Positions 18,024 to 26,212 of a DNA stretch of 64,000 nucleotides are shown in pieces. The stretch is from Candidatus Competibacteraceae bacterium. Lineage in GTDB: Bacteria > Pseudomonadota > Gammaproteobacteria > Competibacterales > Competibacteraceae. Where the stretch lies: contig CP065007.1 in the NCBI GenBank assembly GCA_016699715.1, positions 1,922,001 to 1,986,000 of the forward strand, given 5' to 3'. A program made the position numbers and the translations under genes. Numbering within the stretch: position 1 is the first letter of the stretch; every line of letters begins with the position of its first letter. Below the pieces are notes generated by a model. It was not told where the DNA came from. It made no database searches and saw only the letters and a list, made by a program, of their open reading frames with translations.

Positions 18024-19820
18024 TCATGAGTTTTTATCCATCTGCAGCACGGCCAGGAACGCTTCCTGGGGAATTTCCACCTTGCCAACCTGTTTCATCC
18101 GTTTCTTACCGGCTTTCTGCTTCTCCAGCAGCTTGCGCTTGCGGCTTACGTCGCCGCCGTAGCACTTGGCCAACACGTTCTTGCGCAGCGCCTTGACGGT
18201 GGTGCGGGCGATGACCTGGCTACCGATGGCTGCCTGGATCACGGCCTCGAACATCTGGCGTGGAATCAGCTCCTTAAGCTTGACCGCCAGCTCACGACCC
18301 CGGTACTGGGCCTGCTCACGGTGGACGATGATCGACAGCGAATCCACCCGTTCGCTGTTGATCAGCACATCCAGCTTCACCAGCGGCGCCGCCTGGAACC
18401 GGTCGAAACTGTACTCAAACGACGCAAAACCACGGCTGACTGATTTTAGACGATCGAAAAAATCCAGCACCACCTCACTCAGCGGCAGTTCGAAGCTCAA
18501 TTGCACCTGGCCGCCGGCATAATGCAAGTTTCGCTGCACGCCGCGCTTCTCGATACACAACGTAATGATGGCGCCAAGATAATCCTGTGGAGTCAAAATA
18601 TGAGCGACGATGATCGGTTCACGAATTTCGACGATTTCGTTGGCCGGCGGCAGCTTGGCGGGATTGTCGATTTTCAGGATCTCGCCCTTGGCGGCCAGCA
18701 CCTCGTAAATGACGGTCGGCGCGGTGGTGACCAGATCGAGATTGTATTCTCGCTCCAGCCGTTCCTGGACGATCTCCATGTGCAGCAGGCCCAGGAAACC
18801 GCAGCGGAAGCCGAAGCCCATCGCCTGCGAGGTTTCCGGTTCGAAATGCAGCGAGGCATCGTTCAATCGCAGCTTCTGCAGCGCCTCGCGCAGGTTGCCG
18901 AAGTCGTCCGCATCGACCGGGAACAGCCCGGCAAACACCCGCGGTTGCACTCTTTGGAACCCCGGCAGCGCCGTCGTCGCCGGCCGATCCGCCCCGGTCA
19001 AGGTGTCGCCCACCGGCGCGCCGTCGATATCCTTGATGCCAGCGATGATATAGCCGACCTCGCCCGCGTTCAGGATCGGCCGCTCGCCGCGCTTGGGGGT
19101 AAAAATACCGACCGATTCGACCTGGAAGGTCCGGCCGGTGGACATCACCCGGATTTTCTGCTTGGGCGCAATCCGGCCGTCCACGACCCGCACCAGCGAA
19201 ATGACGCCGACGAAGTTATCGAACCAGGAATCGATGATCAGCGCCTTGAGTGGCCCGTCTGGATCACCCTTCGGCGGCGGGATATGCACGATGATCGCTT
19301 CCAGCAGATCGGCCACCGCCAGTCCGGTCTTGGCGCTGACCCGCAGAGCCTGGCTGGCGTCCAGTCCGATGATGTCGCCGATCTCGCGCGTCACCCGTTC
19401 CGGGTCGGCGGCAGGCAGGTCGATCTTGTTGAGGACCGGCAGGACTTCGAGCCCTTGCTCGATGGCGGTGTAGCAGTTGGCGACACTTTGCGCCTCGACA
19501 CCCTGCGCAACGTCCACCACCAGCAGCGCACCTTCACAGGCGGCCAGCGAACGCGATACCTCGTAGGAGAAATCCACATGCCCCGGCGTGTCGATGATGT
19601 TGAGCTGGTAGGTTTGGCCGTCGCGGGCCGCGTAGCGCAGCGACACGCTTTGCGCCTTGATGGTGATGCCGCGCTCCCGCTCCAGATCCATCGAGTCGAG
19701 CACCTGCTCGGCCATTTCCCGTGCACTCAGCCCACCGCAAATCTGGATGAAGCGATCGGCCAGCGTGGATTTACCGTGGTCGATGTGCGCGATGATTGAA
19801 AAATTACGAATGTGATCCAT
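18024..19820 (-). CDS. lepA: Elongation factor 4 (LepA back-translocase)
   Basis: A 598-residue translational GTPase starting MDHIRNFSIIAHIDHGKSTLADR, with G3 DTPGHVDF and G4 NKIDLP. EF-G-like domains II, III and V follow, and the LepA-specific C-terminal domain ends KVEIPQEAFLAVLQMDKNS. The length agrees with the family. EF4 binds ribosomes and influences elongation and 30S biogenesis. It is the first gene of the lepA-to-recO block; a terminator at 19889-19920 separates it from rseC, so its promoter should lie between 19821 and about 19888. Confidence 0.97.
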   Translation of the reverse strand: MDHIRNFSIIAHIDHGKSTLADRFIQICGGLSAREMAEQVLDSMDLERERGITIKAQSVSLRYAARDGQTYQLNIIDTPGHVDFSYEVSRSLAACEGALLVVDVAQGVEAQSVANCYTAIEQGLEVLPVLNKIDLPAADPERVTREIGDIIGLDASQALRVSAKTGLAVADLLEAIIVHIPPPKGDPDGPLKALIIDSWFDNFVGVISLVRVVDGRIAPKQKIRVMSTGRTFQVESVGIFTPKRGERPILNAGEVGYIIAGIKDIDGAPVGDTLTGADRPATTALPGFQRVQPRVFAGLFPVDADDFGNLREALQKLRLNDASLHFEPETSQAMGFGFRCGFLGLLHMEIVQERLEREYNLDLVTTAPTVIYEVLAAKGEILKIDNPAKLPPANEIVEIREPIIVAHILTPQDYLGAIITLCIEKRGVQRNLHYAGGQVQLSFELPLSEVVLDFFDRLKSVSRGFASFEYSFDRFQAAPLVKLDVLINSERVDSLSIIVHREQAQYRGRELAVKLKELIPRQMFEAVIQAAIGSQVIARTTVKALRKNVLAKCYGGDVSRKRKLLEKQKAGKKRMKQVGKVEIPQEAFLAVLQMDKNS

Positions 19821-19888
19821 GAAATTCCACTACACCCCGATCGCCGGCGCGCCATCCCGGCCGGCGAACGTTTGGGGTAGATGCGTAA

Positions 19889-19920
19889 AAGCCCCCGCTG
19901 CCGCTCGGGCACGGAGGCTT
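19889..19920 (-). terminator. Intrinsic terminator after the rpoE-rseABC operon
   Basis: Read on the minus strand, a hairpin with arms AAGCCTCCGTGCC and GGCAGCGGGGGCTT (one G-T pair, one bulge) and a CGAGC loop is followed by TTTTA. It lies 41 bases past the rseC stop and before lepA, which fits termination of the sigma-E operon with partial readthrough possible into lepA. Confidence 0.65.
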
Positions 19921-19960
19921 GCGAGTATGGTTATCGAACAGGGGAGCGATTATAGCGATA

Positions 19961-20431
19961 TCACGGCCGGGAAAGTACACCCGTCGTCAGTATCCCGGCG
20001 CTCCGGCGTAACACCCGGGGTTGGAAGCGGCTATCGTCCTGAAAGCGTTTCGACAGAACCCGCACCACCAGAAACCCCAATCCCAAGCCCAGCACGCCCG
20101 ATAGCACCACTGGTTCCTCACCCGCGCCGGCGAACGCCACTTGCCCCAACAGCGCTCCCGCCAGAAGCAGGAGTAGCGGCAACGAGTAGGCCAGCAACGC
20201 GCCTCGCAGCAGTACACCATCGGCCAGGCCAATGCACACTTCGTCACCCACCCGCAGCGGCTCTTCCGCAATCGCCCGCACCCGGATCCGGCGACCGCTC
20301 CAGAGCTTCCCCAATGTCGCCGTGCCGCAACCCTCGCTGACGGCGCATGAGCCACAAGCCGAACGCCGCTGGATTTCGACCCAGGCGTGGCCATCGCCAG
20401 CCTCCACCACCACCGCGCGTTCCTCAATCAT
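19961..20431 (-). CDS. rseC: RseC/MucC family SoxR-reducing protein
   Basis: A 156-residue protein with the RseC layout. The N-terminal cytosolic part carries a cysteine-rich motif (CGSCAVSEGCG) thought to hold an iron-sulfur centre. Two transmembrane helices follow (ALLAYSLPLLLLLAGALLGQV and VVLSGVLGLGLGFLVV), then a basic tail. RseC proteins are linked to SoxR reduction and sigma-E modulation in relatives. The ATG overlaps the rseB stop as ATGA; a long upstream open extension lies inside rseB and is rejected. It is the last gene of the rpoE operon. Confidence 0.9.
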   Translation of the reverse strand: MIEERAVVVEAGDGHAWVEIQRRSACGSCAVSEGCGTATLGKLWSGRRIRVRAIAEEPLRVGDEVCIGLADGVLLRGALLAYSLPLLLLLAGALLGQVAFAGAGEEPVVLSGVLGLGLGFLVVRVLSKRFQDDSRFQPRVLRRSAGILTTGVLSRP

Positions 20432-21453
20432 GGTTTGGCAGCCTCGGGAATATCGGGAACATATTGAATCGTGTCGGCGAAATGCCGCACGGTCGCCACC
20501 GGCACTTCGCCGACCACCAGAATCTGATAGCCGTCCAGCAGTTTGCCAAAGGCGTTCATCGACCCCAGTTGCGAGCCACCCCGCAGCAGCGCCGGCGATC
20601 CGTCCAAGCGCTCCAGGAACACCGAGATGGTCGCCAGCCCATCGGCGAACACCATGTGCTCGGTGACATGGTGGCTTGGATTTTTGATAAAGCGGTTGTG
20701 CAATACCTTGACAAAACCATCCGGCAACTGGCTCACGCGCCACGCCGACTGCGTCACCGGCTCGACGGTGGGAGACGGTTGTTCTTCGTTGGAACCCCGA
20801 CTGGCCGCGGGCGGGTTGGCATCCGGAGACAGCGTTGGCGATTCGAAAGCCTTTTCATCGATCCGCGGCTTGATCTGGAAATCGGTGAACATGAGCTGCT
20901 CGACCGGGTAGCCCTGCTCGTCCAGCAGGATCGAGCGCAACAACATACCGTTGCGCCGATCCAGCCACAACCGATAACCGAACCGCCAGGCATCCCGCGG
21001 TTTGATGGCGATCATCTGCGCTTCCAGACCGGCAATCCGGTCCTCGCCCAGCGTTTCAAACTCATAATAACTTTCCAACCGCCCGAGTTCGCGGGATATG
21101 GACAGGGGAAAGCGGGAACCTCCGTAGCCATCGCCGCCGAACGTCTCATGCTGTTTGGGCAACAGACAAGTCACGCTGTTGTTGGCCACCAGAATTTCCC
21201 TTAGTGGGCCATTCAGGGAAAACAACCGCTGCCGCTCGCCTTCGGGGCCGACGCCGTGAATGACCCGCATGGCCTCCACATGAGGCCCCTGCACATAGAC
21301 AAAGGTCCCTTCATAATTCAAGGTTTGGGTCGCCTGAATCATTCGCTCCAGCCAGTGCTTCGCCTCTTCGGGTGCCGGTTGGGACCAGCCGGCGGACGAC
21401 AGTGACCCGGCCACGAACACCAGGGCGGCGCAGTGCAATAACTTGCGCTTCAT
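20428..21453 (-). CDS. rseB: Sigma-E regulatory protein RseB/MucB
   Basis: A 341-residue periplasmic protein with a signal peptide (MKRKLLHCAALVFVAGSLSSAGW). The MucB/RseB N-terminal LolA-like domain contains MIQATQTLNYEGTFVYVQG and the C-terminal domain contains YPVEQLMFTDFQI and VTEHMVFADGLATISVFLE. RseB binds the anti-sigma factor RseA in the periplasm, protecting it from DegS-type cleavage, and senses lipopolysaccharide or lipoprotein intermediates. It follows rseA by 12 bases and is coupled to rseC by an ATGA overlap. Confidence 0.93.
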   Translation of the reverse strand: MKRKLLHCAALVFVAGSLSSAGWSQPAPEEAKHWLERMIQATQTLNYEGTFVYVQGPHVEAMRVIHGVGPEGERQRLFSLNGPLREILVANNSVTCLLPKQHETFGGDGYGGSRFPLSISRELGRLESYYEFETLGEDRIAGLEAQMIAIKPRDAWRFGYRLWLDRRNGMLLRSILLDEQGYPVEQLMFTDFQIKPRIDEKAFESPTLSPDANPPAASRGSNEEQPSPTVEPVTQSAWRVSQLPDGFVKVLHNRFIKNPSHHVTEHMVFADGLATISVFLERLDGSPALLRGGSQLGSMNAFGKLLDGYQILVVGEVPVATVRHFADTIQYVPDIPEAAKP

Positions 21454-21465
21454 TCGAAGAAAGTC

Positions 21466-22080
21466 TTAGCGGCTGGGCTGCTGGTAGCCAACCATGCGCA
21501 CATAAGGCAGCATGCCGTGCATGCTGTTCAGGGAAGCATAACCGTTGTGGTTGACCAGATAGCTGCCCAGCCGGGCTTCAACCGGCTCGTTGGAAGTGTC
21601 CGTCTGCCGGACAGTGGCGGCCCGAACCACGAAGGGCGTAAGAGCAGGAGCAGGGGACGGGTTGCTGGCGGCTAGTTGGGTGGCGGAAGCGAACGGAGCA
21701 TCGGTCTGGGTCAGTTTCAGCCCGAATAGAGCAACGAGAACGACCGACGCGGCCAACCCGAACCCCGTGACCGGTTTATACCAGGCCGGCAGCGATTTAC
21801 CGACCGGCAATGGCAGAGGCTCGGCCGCGACCGCTTGGCGAATGCGCGCGGTGAAATCGGGAGCAAGCGCATCGGGTAAATGGCTTTGCATCACATCGCT
21901 GATCAGGTGATAACGGGACCAGCAGGACTGTAAATCGCCATCTCGACATAGCCGGCGCAACACGAGATCGATTTCCATGCCATCGAGTTCGTCGTCGACC
22001 ATCGCCGAGAGTTGGCTCGCCGCGACGTTCGCATCGTCCGCGGCTTGCGCCGATAGTTGTTCAGCCATCTTATCAGCCAT
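21466..22080 (-). CDS. rseA: Anti-sigma-E factor RseA/MucA
   Basis: A 204-residue single-pass membrane protein. The N-terminal sigma-binding domain contains QLSAMVDDELDGMEIDLVLR and CWSRYHLISDVMQ, typical of RseA. A transmembrane helix lies near residues 103-123 (GFGLAASVVLVALFGLKL) and the periplasmic domain ends in a short Tyr-rich tail. It sequesters RpoE at the inner membrane until regulated proteolysis. It lies 15 bases after rpoE. Two overlapping Met (M1 and M5) are possible starts; I used the outer one, which leaves room for the SD. Confidence 0.93.
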   Translation of the reverse strand: MADKMAEQLSAQAADDANVAASQLSAMVDDELDGMEIDLVLRRLCRDGDLQSCWSRYHLISDVMQSHLPDALAPDFTARIRQAVAAEPLPLPVGKSLPAWYKPVTGFGLAASVVLVALFGLKLTQTDAPFASATQLAASNPSPAPALTPFVVRAATVRQTDTSNEPVEARLGSYLVNHNGYASLNSMHGMLPYVRMVGYQQPSR

Positions 22081-22095
22081 GACTCTATCTCGAAA

Positions 22096-22671
22096 CTAGC
22101 TTAGTAGTGGACGCAACTTGGTGTCGATCGATTCCCGGGCCCGGAAGATCCGGGAACGCACCGTACCGATCGGACACCCCATGGTTTGGGCAATTTCCTC
22201 ATAACTCATTCCTTCGAGCTCCCGCAGGGTGATCGCCGTGCGCAGATCCTCCGGCAAATCCTCGATTGCCTTGAACACGGTCGCTTCGATTTCATCCTTG
22301 AGCAACAACCGCTCGGGGGTTTCGTATTCTTTCAGCAGGGATTGGCCTTCGTATTGCTCGGCTTCCTGGGCATCGATGTCGGAACCGGGCGGGCGCCGGC
22401 CTTGGGCAACCAAGTGATTTTTGGCCGTGTTGATAGCGATTCGATAAAGCCAGGTGTAAAACGCACTGTCGCCCCGGAAACCGGGCAGCGCCCGGTAGGC
22501 TTTGAGGAATGCCTCCTGGGAAACATCCAGGGCCTCGCTGGGATCGTGCACATAACGGGAAATCAGCTTGATGATCTTGTATTGGTACTTACGCACCAGC
22601 AGATCGAACGCATTTTTGTCGCCTTTCTGTACTCTTTGGACCAGATCGCGGTCCAGATGACCCTCGCCCAT
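22096..22671 (-). CDS. rpoE: RNA polymerase sigma factor RpoE (AlgU)
   Basis: A 191-residue ECF sigma factor, the same length as Escherichia coli RpoE. Region 2 (FDLLVRKYQYKIIKLISRYV, then EALDVSQEAFLKAYRALPGFRG) and region 4 (LPEDLRTAITLRELEGMSYEEIAQTMGCPIGTVRSRI) are complete. It directs envelope-stress transcription. The start MGEGHLDRDLV has AAGGGG upstream at 9 bases; 19 further open codons upstream are rejected because they remove that SD and lengthen the family N-terminus. A sigma-E-like promoter lies just upstream, suggesting autoregulation. nadB is divergent, as in many gammaproteobacteria. Confidence 0.96.
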   Translation of the reverse strand: MGEGHLDRDLVQRVQKGDKNAFDLLVRKYQYKIIKLISRYVHDPSEALDVSQEAFLKAYRALPGFRGDSAFYTWLYRIAINTAKNHLVAQGRRPPGSDIDAQEAEQYEGQSLLKEYETPERLLLKDEIEATVFKAIEDLPEDLRTAITLRELEGMSYEEIAQTMGCPIGTVRSRIFRARESIDTKLRPLLS

Positions 22672-22720
22672 CCGGGCAGACCCCTTTCGAATCAATGGCA
22701 ATCTCCATGCGAGCATGACG

Positions 22721-22748
22721 GTAGACAAACACCCGTCCCGTTAGTTCG
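22721..22748 (-). promoter_or_regulatory. Candidate sigma-E autoregulatory promoter for rpoE
   Basis: On the minus strand CGAACTA (22748-22742) and TCTAC (22725-22721) are separated by 16 bases. The sigma-E consensus is about GGAACTT, 16-17 bases, then TCnnA or TCTGA, so the GAACT core and the TCT of the -10 match while flanking positions do not. The site lies 50 bases before the rpoE start codon. RpoE operons are generally self-regulated, which makes this placement reasonable. Confidence 0.4.
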
Positions 22749-22872
22749 CAGACCTGCCGGGATATGGTTATAGTGTGAATGTGGTAGTGGGATGAAATCG
22801 CGGGGCCACCCGACCCATGGGCGGCGCCCTTTTCGCGCAACGATACCCCATTCATGGAGTCGCTCACAAGTT

Positions 22873-24525
22873 ATGGTCGCTTCACCCGTTTTCACCGATG
22901 TGCTGATCATCGGCGGTGGTGCCGCCGGTCTCAGTCTGGCGCTGCGCATGGCCGATTCCGCCCGCGTCGCGGTGCTGACCAAGGGACCGCTGTCCGAAGG
23001 CAGCACCTACTACGCCCAAGGCGGAGTATCGGCGGTGCTGGACGCCGGCGACTCCATCGAGTCACATTTAAAAGACACTCTGATCGCCGGAGCGGGTTTA
23101 TGCCACGCTGACACGGTCCGCTTTACAGTGGAATACGGCCGGGCGGTGATCGAATGGCTGAGCGCGCAAGGGACTCCATTCACCCGGGAATCCAGCGCCG
23201 AAGGCGGCTCGGAGTATCACCTGCATCGCGAGGGCGGCCACAGCCACCGGCGGATCGTTCATGCCGCCGACGCCACCGGCCGCGCCATCCAGACCACGCT
23301 GGAACAGCGCGCCCGTCAGCACCCCAACATCACCCTCAACGAACAATGCAGCGCCATCGATCTGATTACCGGCCGCAAGCTGGGCCTGGGTGGCAACCGC
23401 TGCCTGGGCGCTTATGTGTTGAACCGGCATACCGGCCAAGTCGAAGTATGCGCCGCCCGGTTCGTGGTGCTGGCAACCGGCGGCGCCAGCCGGGTTTACC
23501 TCTATTCCAGCAACCCGGATGGTTCCACCGGCGACGGCATCGCCATGGCTTGGCGCGCCGGCTGCCGGATCGCCAACATGGAATTCATCCAGTTTCACCC
23601 CACTTGCCTGTACCACCCGCAAGCCAAATCATTTTTGATCTCCGAGGCGATGCGCGGCGAAGGCGGAATCTTGCTGCTGCCGGACGGCACCCGTTTCATG
23701 CAGAACTTCGACTCGCGGCTGGAACTGGCCCCGCGCGATATCGTCGCCCGGGCGATCGATCATGAAATGAAACGACTGGGCGCCGAATGTGTTTATCTTG
23801 ACATTAGTCACAAGCCGGCCGAATTCATTCGCTCGCATTTCCCCAACATCGATGCCAAATGCCGCGAATACGGATTCGATCTTACCCGGGAATTGTTGCC
23901 GGTGGTACCGGCCGCCCATTACACCTGCGGTGGTATTCTGACCGATCTGGCGGGTCGCACCGATCTGGAAGGACTGTACGCCATCGGGGAAACCGCCTGC
24001 ACCGGTCTGCACGGCGCCAACCGCATGGCCAGCAACTCCCTGCTTGAGTGTCTGGTATTTGCCGGGGCCGCCAGCGAGGACATCCGTACCCGCCTGCCCG
24101 AGATTCCCAACCCTCCGGTCCTGCCGGAGTGGGACGAAAGCCGGGTCACCGACTCCGACGAGGAAGTCGTGGTCACCCACAACTGGCAGGAGCTGCGCCG
24201 GTTCATGTGGGATTACGTCGGCATCGTCCGCACCGACAAACGGTTGCAGCGAGCCCGGCACCGGGCAGAACTACTGCTGCGGGAAATCGACGAGTACTAT
24301 GGCAATTTCCGGATCAGCAGTGATCTGATCGAACTGCGCAACCTGGCGTTGGTGGCGGATTTGATCATTCGTTCGGCGTTGGAGCGCAAGGAGAGCCGCG
24401 GCCTGCATTACACGCTGGATTATCCTAAAGCCAAGGATGACACCCCACCTCGCGATACGGTTTTGGTGCCTGAAAACTTTGCCGGCAAGGAACAGCCGCC
24501 GCGCTGGTCGTTCGGCTCTGGCTGA
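22873..24525 (+). CDS. nadB: L-aspartate oxidase
   Basis: A 550-residue flavoprotein, first enzyme of de novo NAD synthesis (L-aspartate to iminoaspartate). The FAD Rossmann motif is TDVLIIGGGAAGLSLALRMA. Succinate dehydrogenase-like signatures follow: YYAQGGVSAV, REGGHSHRRIVHA and the C-terminal ETACTGLHGANRMASNSLLE. The start is set at MVASPVFTDVL, although its SD is weak; an in-frame ATG at 22792 would add 27 unusual residues and overlap the rpoE promoter region. Divergent from rpoE, convergent with ygfX. Confidence 0.95.
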   Translation: MVASPVFTDVLIIGGGAAGLSLALRMADSARVAVLTKGPLSEGSTYYAQGGVSAVLDAGDSIESHLKDTLIAGAGLCHADTVRFTVEYGRAVIEWLSAQGTPFTRESSAEGGSEYHLHREGGHSHRRIVHAADATGRAIQTTLEQRARQHPNITLNEQCSAIDLITGRKLGLGGNRCLGAYVLNRHTGQVEVCAARFVVLATGGASRVYLYSSNPDGSTGDGIAMAWRAGCRIANMEFIQFHPTCLYHPQAKSFLISEAMRGEGGILLLPDGTRFMQNFDSRLELAPRDIVARAIDHEMKRLGAECVYLDISHKPAEFIRSHFPNIDAKCREYGFDLTRELLPVVPAAHYTCGGILTDLAGRTDLEGLYAIGETACTGLHGANRMASNSLLECLVFAGAASEDIRTRLPEIPNPPVLPEWDESRVTDSDEEVVVTHNWQELRRFMWDYVGIVRTDKRLQRARHRAELLLREIDEYYGNFRISSDLIELRNLALVADLIIRSALERKESRGLHYTLDYPKAKDDTPPRDTVLVPENFAGKEQPPRWSFGSG

Positions 24526-24579
24526 CCGAAAACCGGCGCAATCCGCCCCATCGCCAGGGACGCCTTCGAACCGCCTTCA

Positions 24580-25083
24580 TCAGGGACGATCCGACTCGTC
24601 CTCGACTCGTCGGGTGCGCAGCCAGACTCGCAACCGTCGCAAGTCTTCGGCATCCACCGCATCGGGTAACAGCGTCAGCGACCGCCGCCAGCCACTCTCC
24701 AAGCGGAAATTCAGCACGATGATCCCAGGATGAGCGTAGCCGCCGGCCAGCCTAGCCTGGCGCAGTATCCCGTCGCCGGTTTCCAGGCGCCAGCGCCCGT
24801 CGAGCCATTCAACGCGGGTGATGAACCCACCGCCACGACGCCAACCGTAGCGATAGCCGGTCCAGACCAGGGACAGGCCGATGCCGGCGAGCAGTCCCGT
24901 CTTGACCCATAACGGCACGCTCGCAACGATTGTCGCGATGCTGGCCAAGCCGTGAACGACGCCACTGCCGGCCAGCAAGAACCGTGAGGGTCGCGGCTCA
25001 ATATTCAAGGCGGCGAGGCGGCGAGGCGGCGAGGCGGTGCATTCTTCCGCCATATGCGCGTTCGATATCATATTCGATATCAT
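24580..25083 (-). CDS. ygfX: YgfX/CptA-like inner-membrane protein
   Basis: A protein of up to 167 residues. Two adjacent hydrophobic helices (FLLAGSGVVHGLASIATIVASVPLW and TGLLAGIGLSLVW) are followed by a small beta-rich cytosolic domain, the usual YgfX layout. YgfX is encoded with SdhE in many gammaproteobacteria, here by a 4-base ATGA overlap. In E. coli the pair was proposed as a toxin-antitoxin or cytoskeletal modulator, but a role in flavinylation biology is also discussed. The first ATG is adopted because of the overlap; internal Met at residues 5 and 11 are alternatives. Two short tandem repeats lie in its first 25 codons. Confidence 0.8.
   Translation of the reverse strand: MISNMISNAHMAEECTASPPRRLAALNIEPRPSRFLLAGSGVVHGLASIATIVASVPLWVKTGLLAGIGLSLVWTGYRYGWRRGGGFITRVEWLDGRWRLETGDGILRQARLAGGYAHPGIIVLNFRLESGWRRSLTLLPDAVDAEDLRRLRVWLRTRRVEDESDRP
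25010..25037 (-). repeat. 8-base tandem repeat in the ygfX N-terminus
   Basis: The plus strand has three full GCGGCGAG units at 25010-25033 plus a partial copy. They encode the ASPPRRLAAL region of YgfX. Because the unit is 8 bases, gain or loss of one copy shifts the reading frame. A second, 12-base tandem duplication (ATGATATCGAAT and ATGATATCGAAC on the coding strand) occupies 25060-25083, exactly at the start codon. Confidence 0.8.
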
Positions 25084-25337
25084 GAAGAATGCGGATCGCT
25101 CAGTAGAGTCCGCATGACGCCCACCACCCTTGCCGTCGTCGCATCCACCGGCGTTTCCCGCCCGACCATATAGCTCATCAGCAGCGGGTCTTGCAGCTCC
25201 AGTAACTCCGCGAAGGCTCGTTGCTCCTCCTCCGGCGCGGTGGAGTAATGCCGCTCCAGATAGCCCAGCGTCAGCAGATCCAGTTCCTTCATGCCGCGCC
25301 GGCAGCGCCAGCGCAATTTGCCGATTTGTTCGTCCAC
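25080..25337 (-). CDS. sdhE: Succinate dehydrogenase flavinylation factor SdhE
   Basis: An 85-residue small helical protein with the diagnostic RGxxE motif (CRRGMKELD) and the family pattern LLTLGYLERHY. SdhE promotes covalent FAD attachment to SdhA. The start is a GTG at 25337 with GGAGA 8 bases upstream; the longer open frame (to 25523) would run through a hairpin and into sdhB. It lies just past sdhB, behind a terminator-like hairpin, and is coupled to ygfX by a 4-base overlap. The placement inside the sdh cluster agrees with its role. Confidence 0.92.
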   Translation of the reverse strand: MDEQIGKLRWRCRRGMKELDLLTLGYLERHYSTAPEEEQRAFAELLELQDPLLMSYMVGRETPVDATTARVVGVMRTLLSDPHSS

Positions 25338-25352
25338 GATCGCGTCTCCGAT

Positions 25353-25386
25353 AAACAAAACCCCTCCCCCGCGAACGGGAAAGGGG
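25353..25386 (-). terminator. REP-like hairpin acting as terminator between sdhB and sdhE
   Basis: On the minus strand a CCCCT/AGGGG outer stem and a CCCG/CGGG inner stem with a four-base loop are followed by TTTTGTTT. It lies 37 bases after the sdhB stop. The composition (CCCC..CCCCG..CGGG..GGGG) resembles the REP-type palindromes scattered in proteobacterial genomes. It probably limits expression of sdhE-ygfX relative to sdhCDAB. Confidence 0.55.
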
Positions 25387-25423
25387 CTGAGGTGAGAGAA
25401 TCCGCTCCGAAGCGAGCGGCGTG

Positions 25424-26200
25424 TTACCGCCGTTCCACCATCAGTTTCTTGATTTCCGCGATCGCCTTGGCGGGATTCAAGCCCTTCGGGCAGGTCTTGG
25501 TGCAATTCATGATGGTATGGCAACGATAAAGCCGGAACGGGTCTTCCAAATCATCCAACCGCTCGCCGGTAAACTCATCGCGACTGTCCACGATCCAGCG
25601 GTAGGCTTGCAGCAGGATCGAGGGACCAAGGTAACGGTCGCCGTTCCACCAGTAGCTGGGACAACTGGTCGAGCAACAGGCGCACAGAATGCACTCGTAC
25701 AGGCCATCCAGTTTGACACGATCTTCCTTGGATTGCAGGCGCTCCCGCTCCGGCGGTGGGGTAATCGATTGCAGCCAAGGCTTGATCGAGGCGTACTGGG
25801 CGTAAAAATGGGTTAAATCCGGCACCAGATCCTTGATCACCGGCATGTGCGGCAGGGGATAAACCTTCACCTCGCCGGAGACATCCTCGATGGCTTTGGT
25901 GCAGGCCAAGGTATTGGTGCCGTCGATATTCATCGCGCAGGACCCACACACCCCTTCGCGACAGGATCGGCGCAACGTCAGGGTCGGGTCCATTTCGTTC
26001 TTGATCTTGAGCAGCGCGTCCAACACCATCGGACCGCAGGTCGACATGTCGACCTCGTAGGTATCCATGCGCGGGTTTTCGCCGCTGTCCGGATCCCAAC
26101 GATAGATTTGGAAGCGCCTGACGCTCTTGGCGCCGGCACCGGCATAGTAGATCTTACCCTTGCCGATGATGGAGTTGGCCGGAAGTTGGAATTGAGCCAT
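25424..26200 (-). CDS. sdhB: Succinate dehydrogenase iron-sulfur subunit
   Basis: A 258-residue SdhB. The N-terminal ferredoxin domain holds the 2Fe-2S cysteines (SCREGVCGSCAMNIDG, then the Cys of LACTK). The C-terminal domain has the 4Fe-4S motif (CILCACCSTSCPSYWWN) and the 3Fe-4S motif (CHTIMNCTKTCPKGLNP). It carries electrons from FAD in SdhA to ubiquinone at the SdhCD membrane anchor. It is the fourth structural gene, 12 bases after sdhA, and is followed by a hairpin terminator. Confidence 0.97.
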   Translation of the reverse strand: MAQFQLPANSIIGKGKIYYAGAGAKSVRRFQIYRWDPDSGENPRMDTYEVDMSTCGPMVLDALLKIKNEMDPTLTLRRSCREGVCGSCAMNIDGTNTLACTKAIEDVSGEVKVYPLPHMPVIKDLVPDLTHFYAQYASIKPWLQSITPPPERERLQSKEDRVKLDGLYECILCACCSTSCPSYWWNGDRYLGPSILLQAYRWIVDSRDEFTGERLDDLEDPFRLYRCHTIMNCTKTCPKGLNPAKAIAEIKKLMVERR

Positions 26201-26212
26201 GACATCGTCCCC

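Noticed and set aside
20432..20743. Long N-terminal extension of rseC
   Set aside because: It lies wholly inside rseB on the same strand in another frame; the ATGA overlap start is standard.
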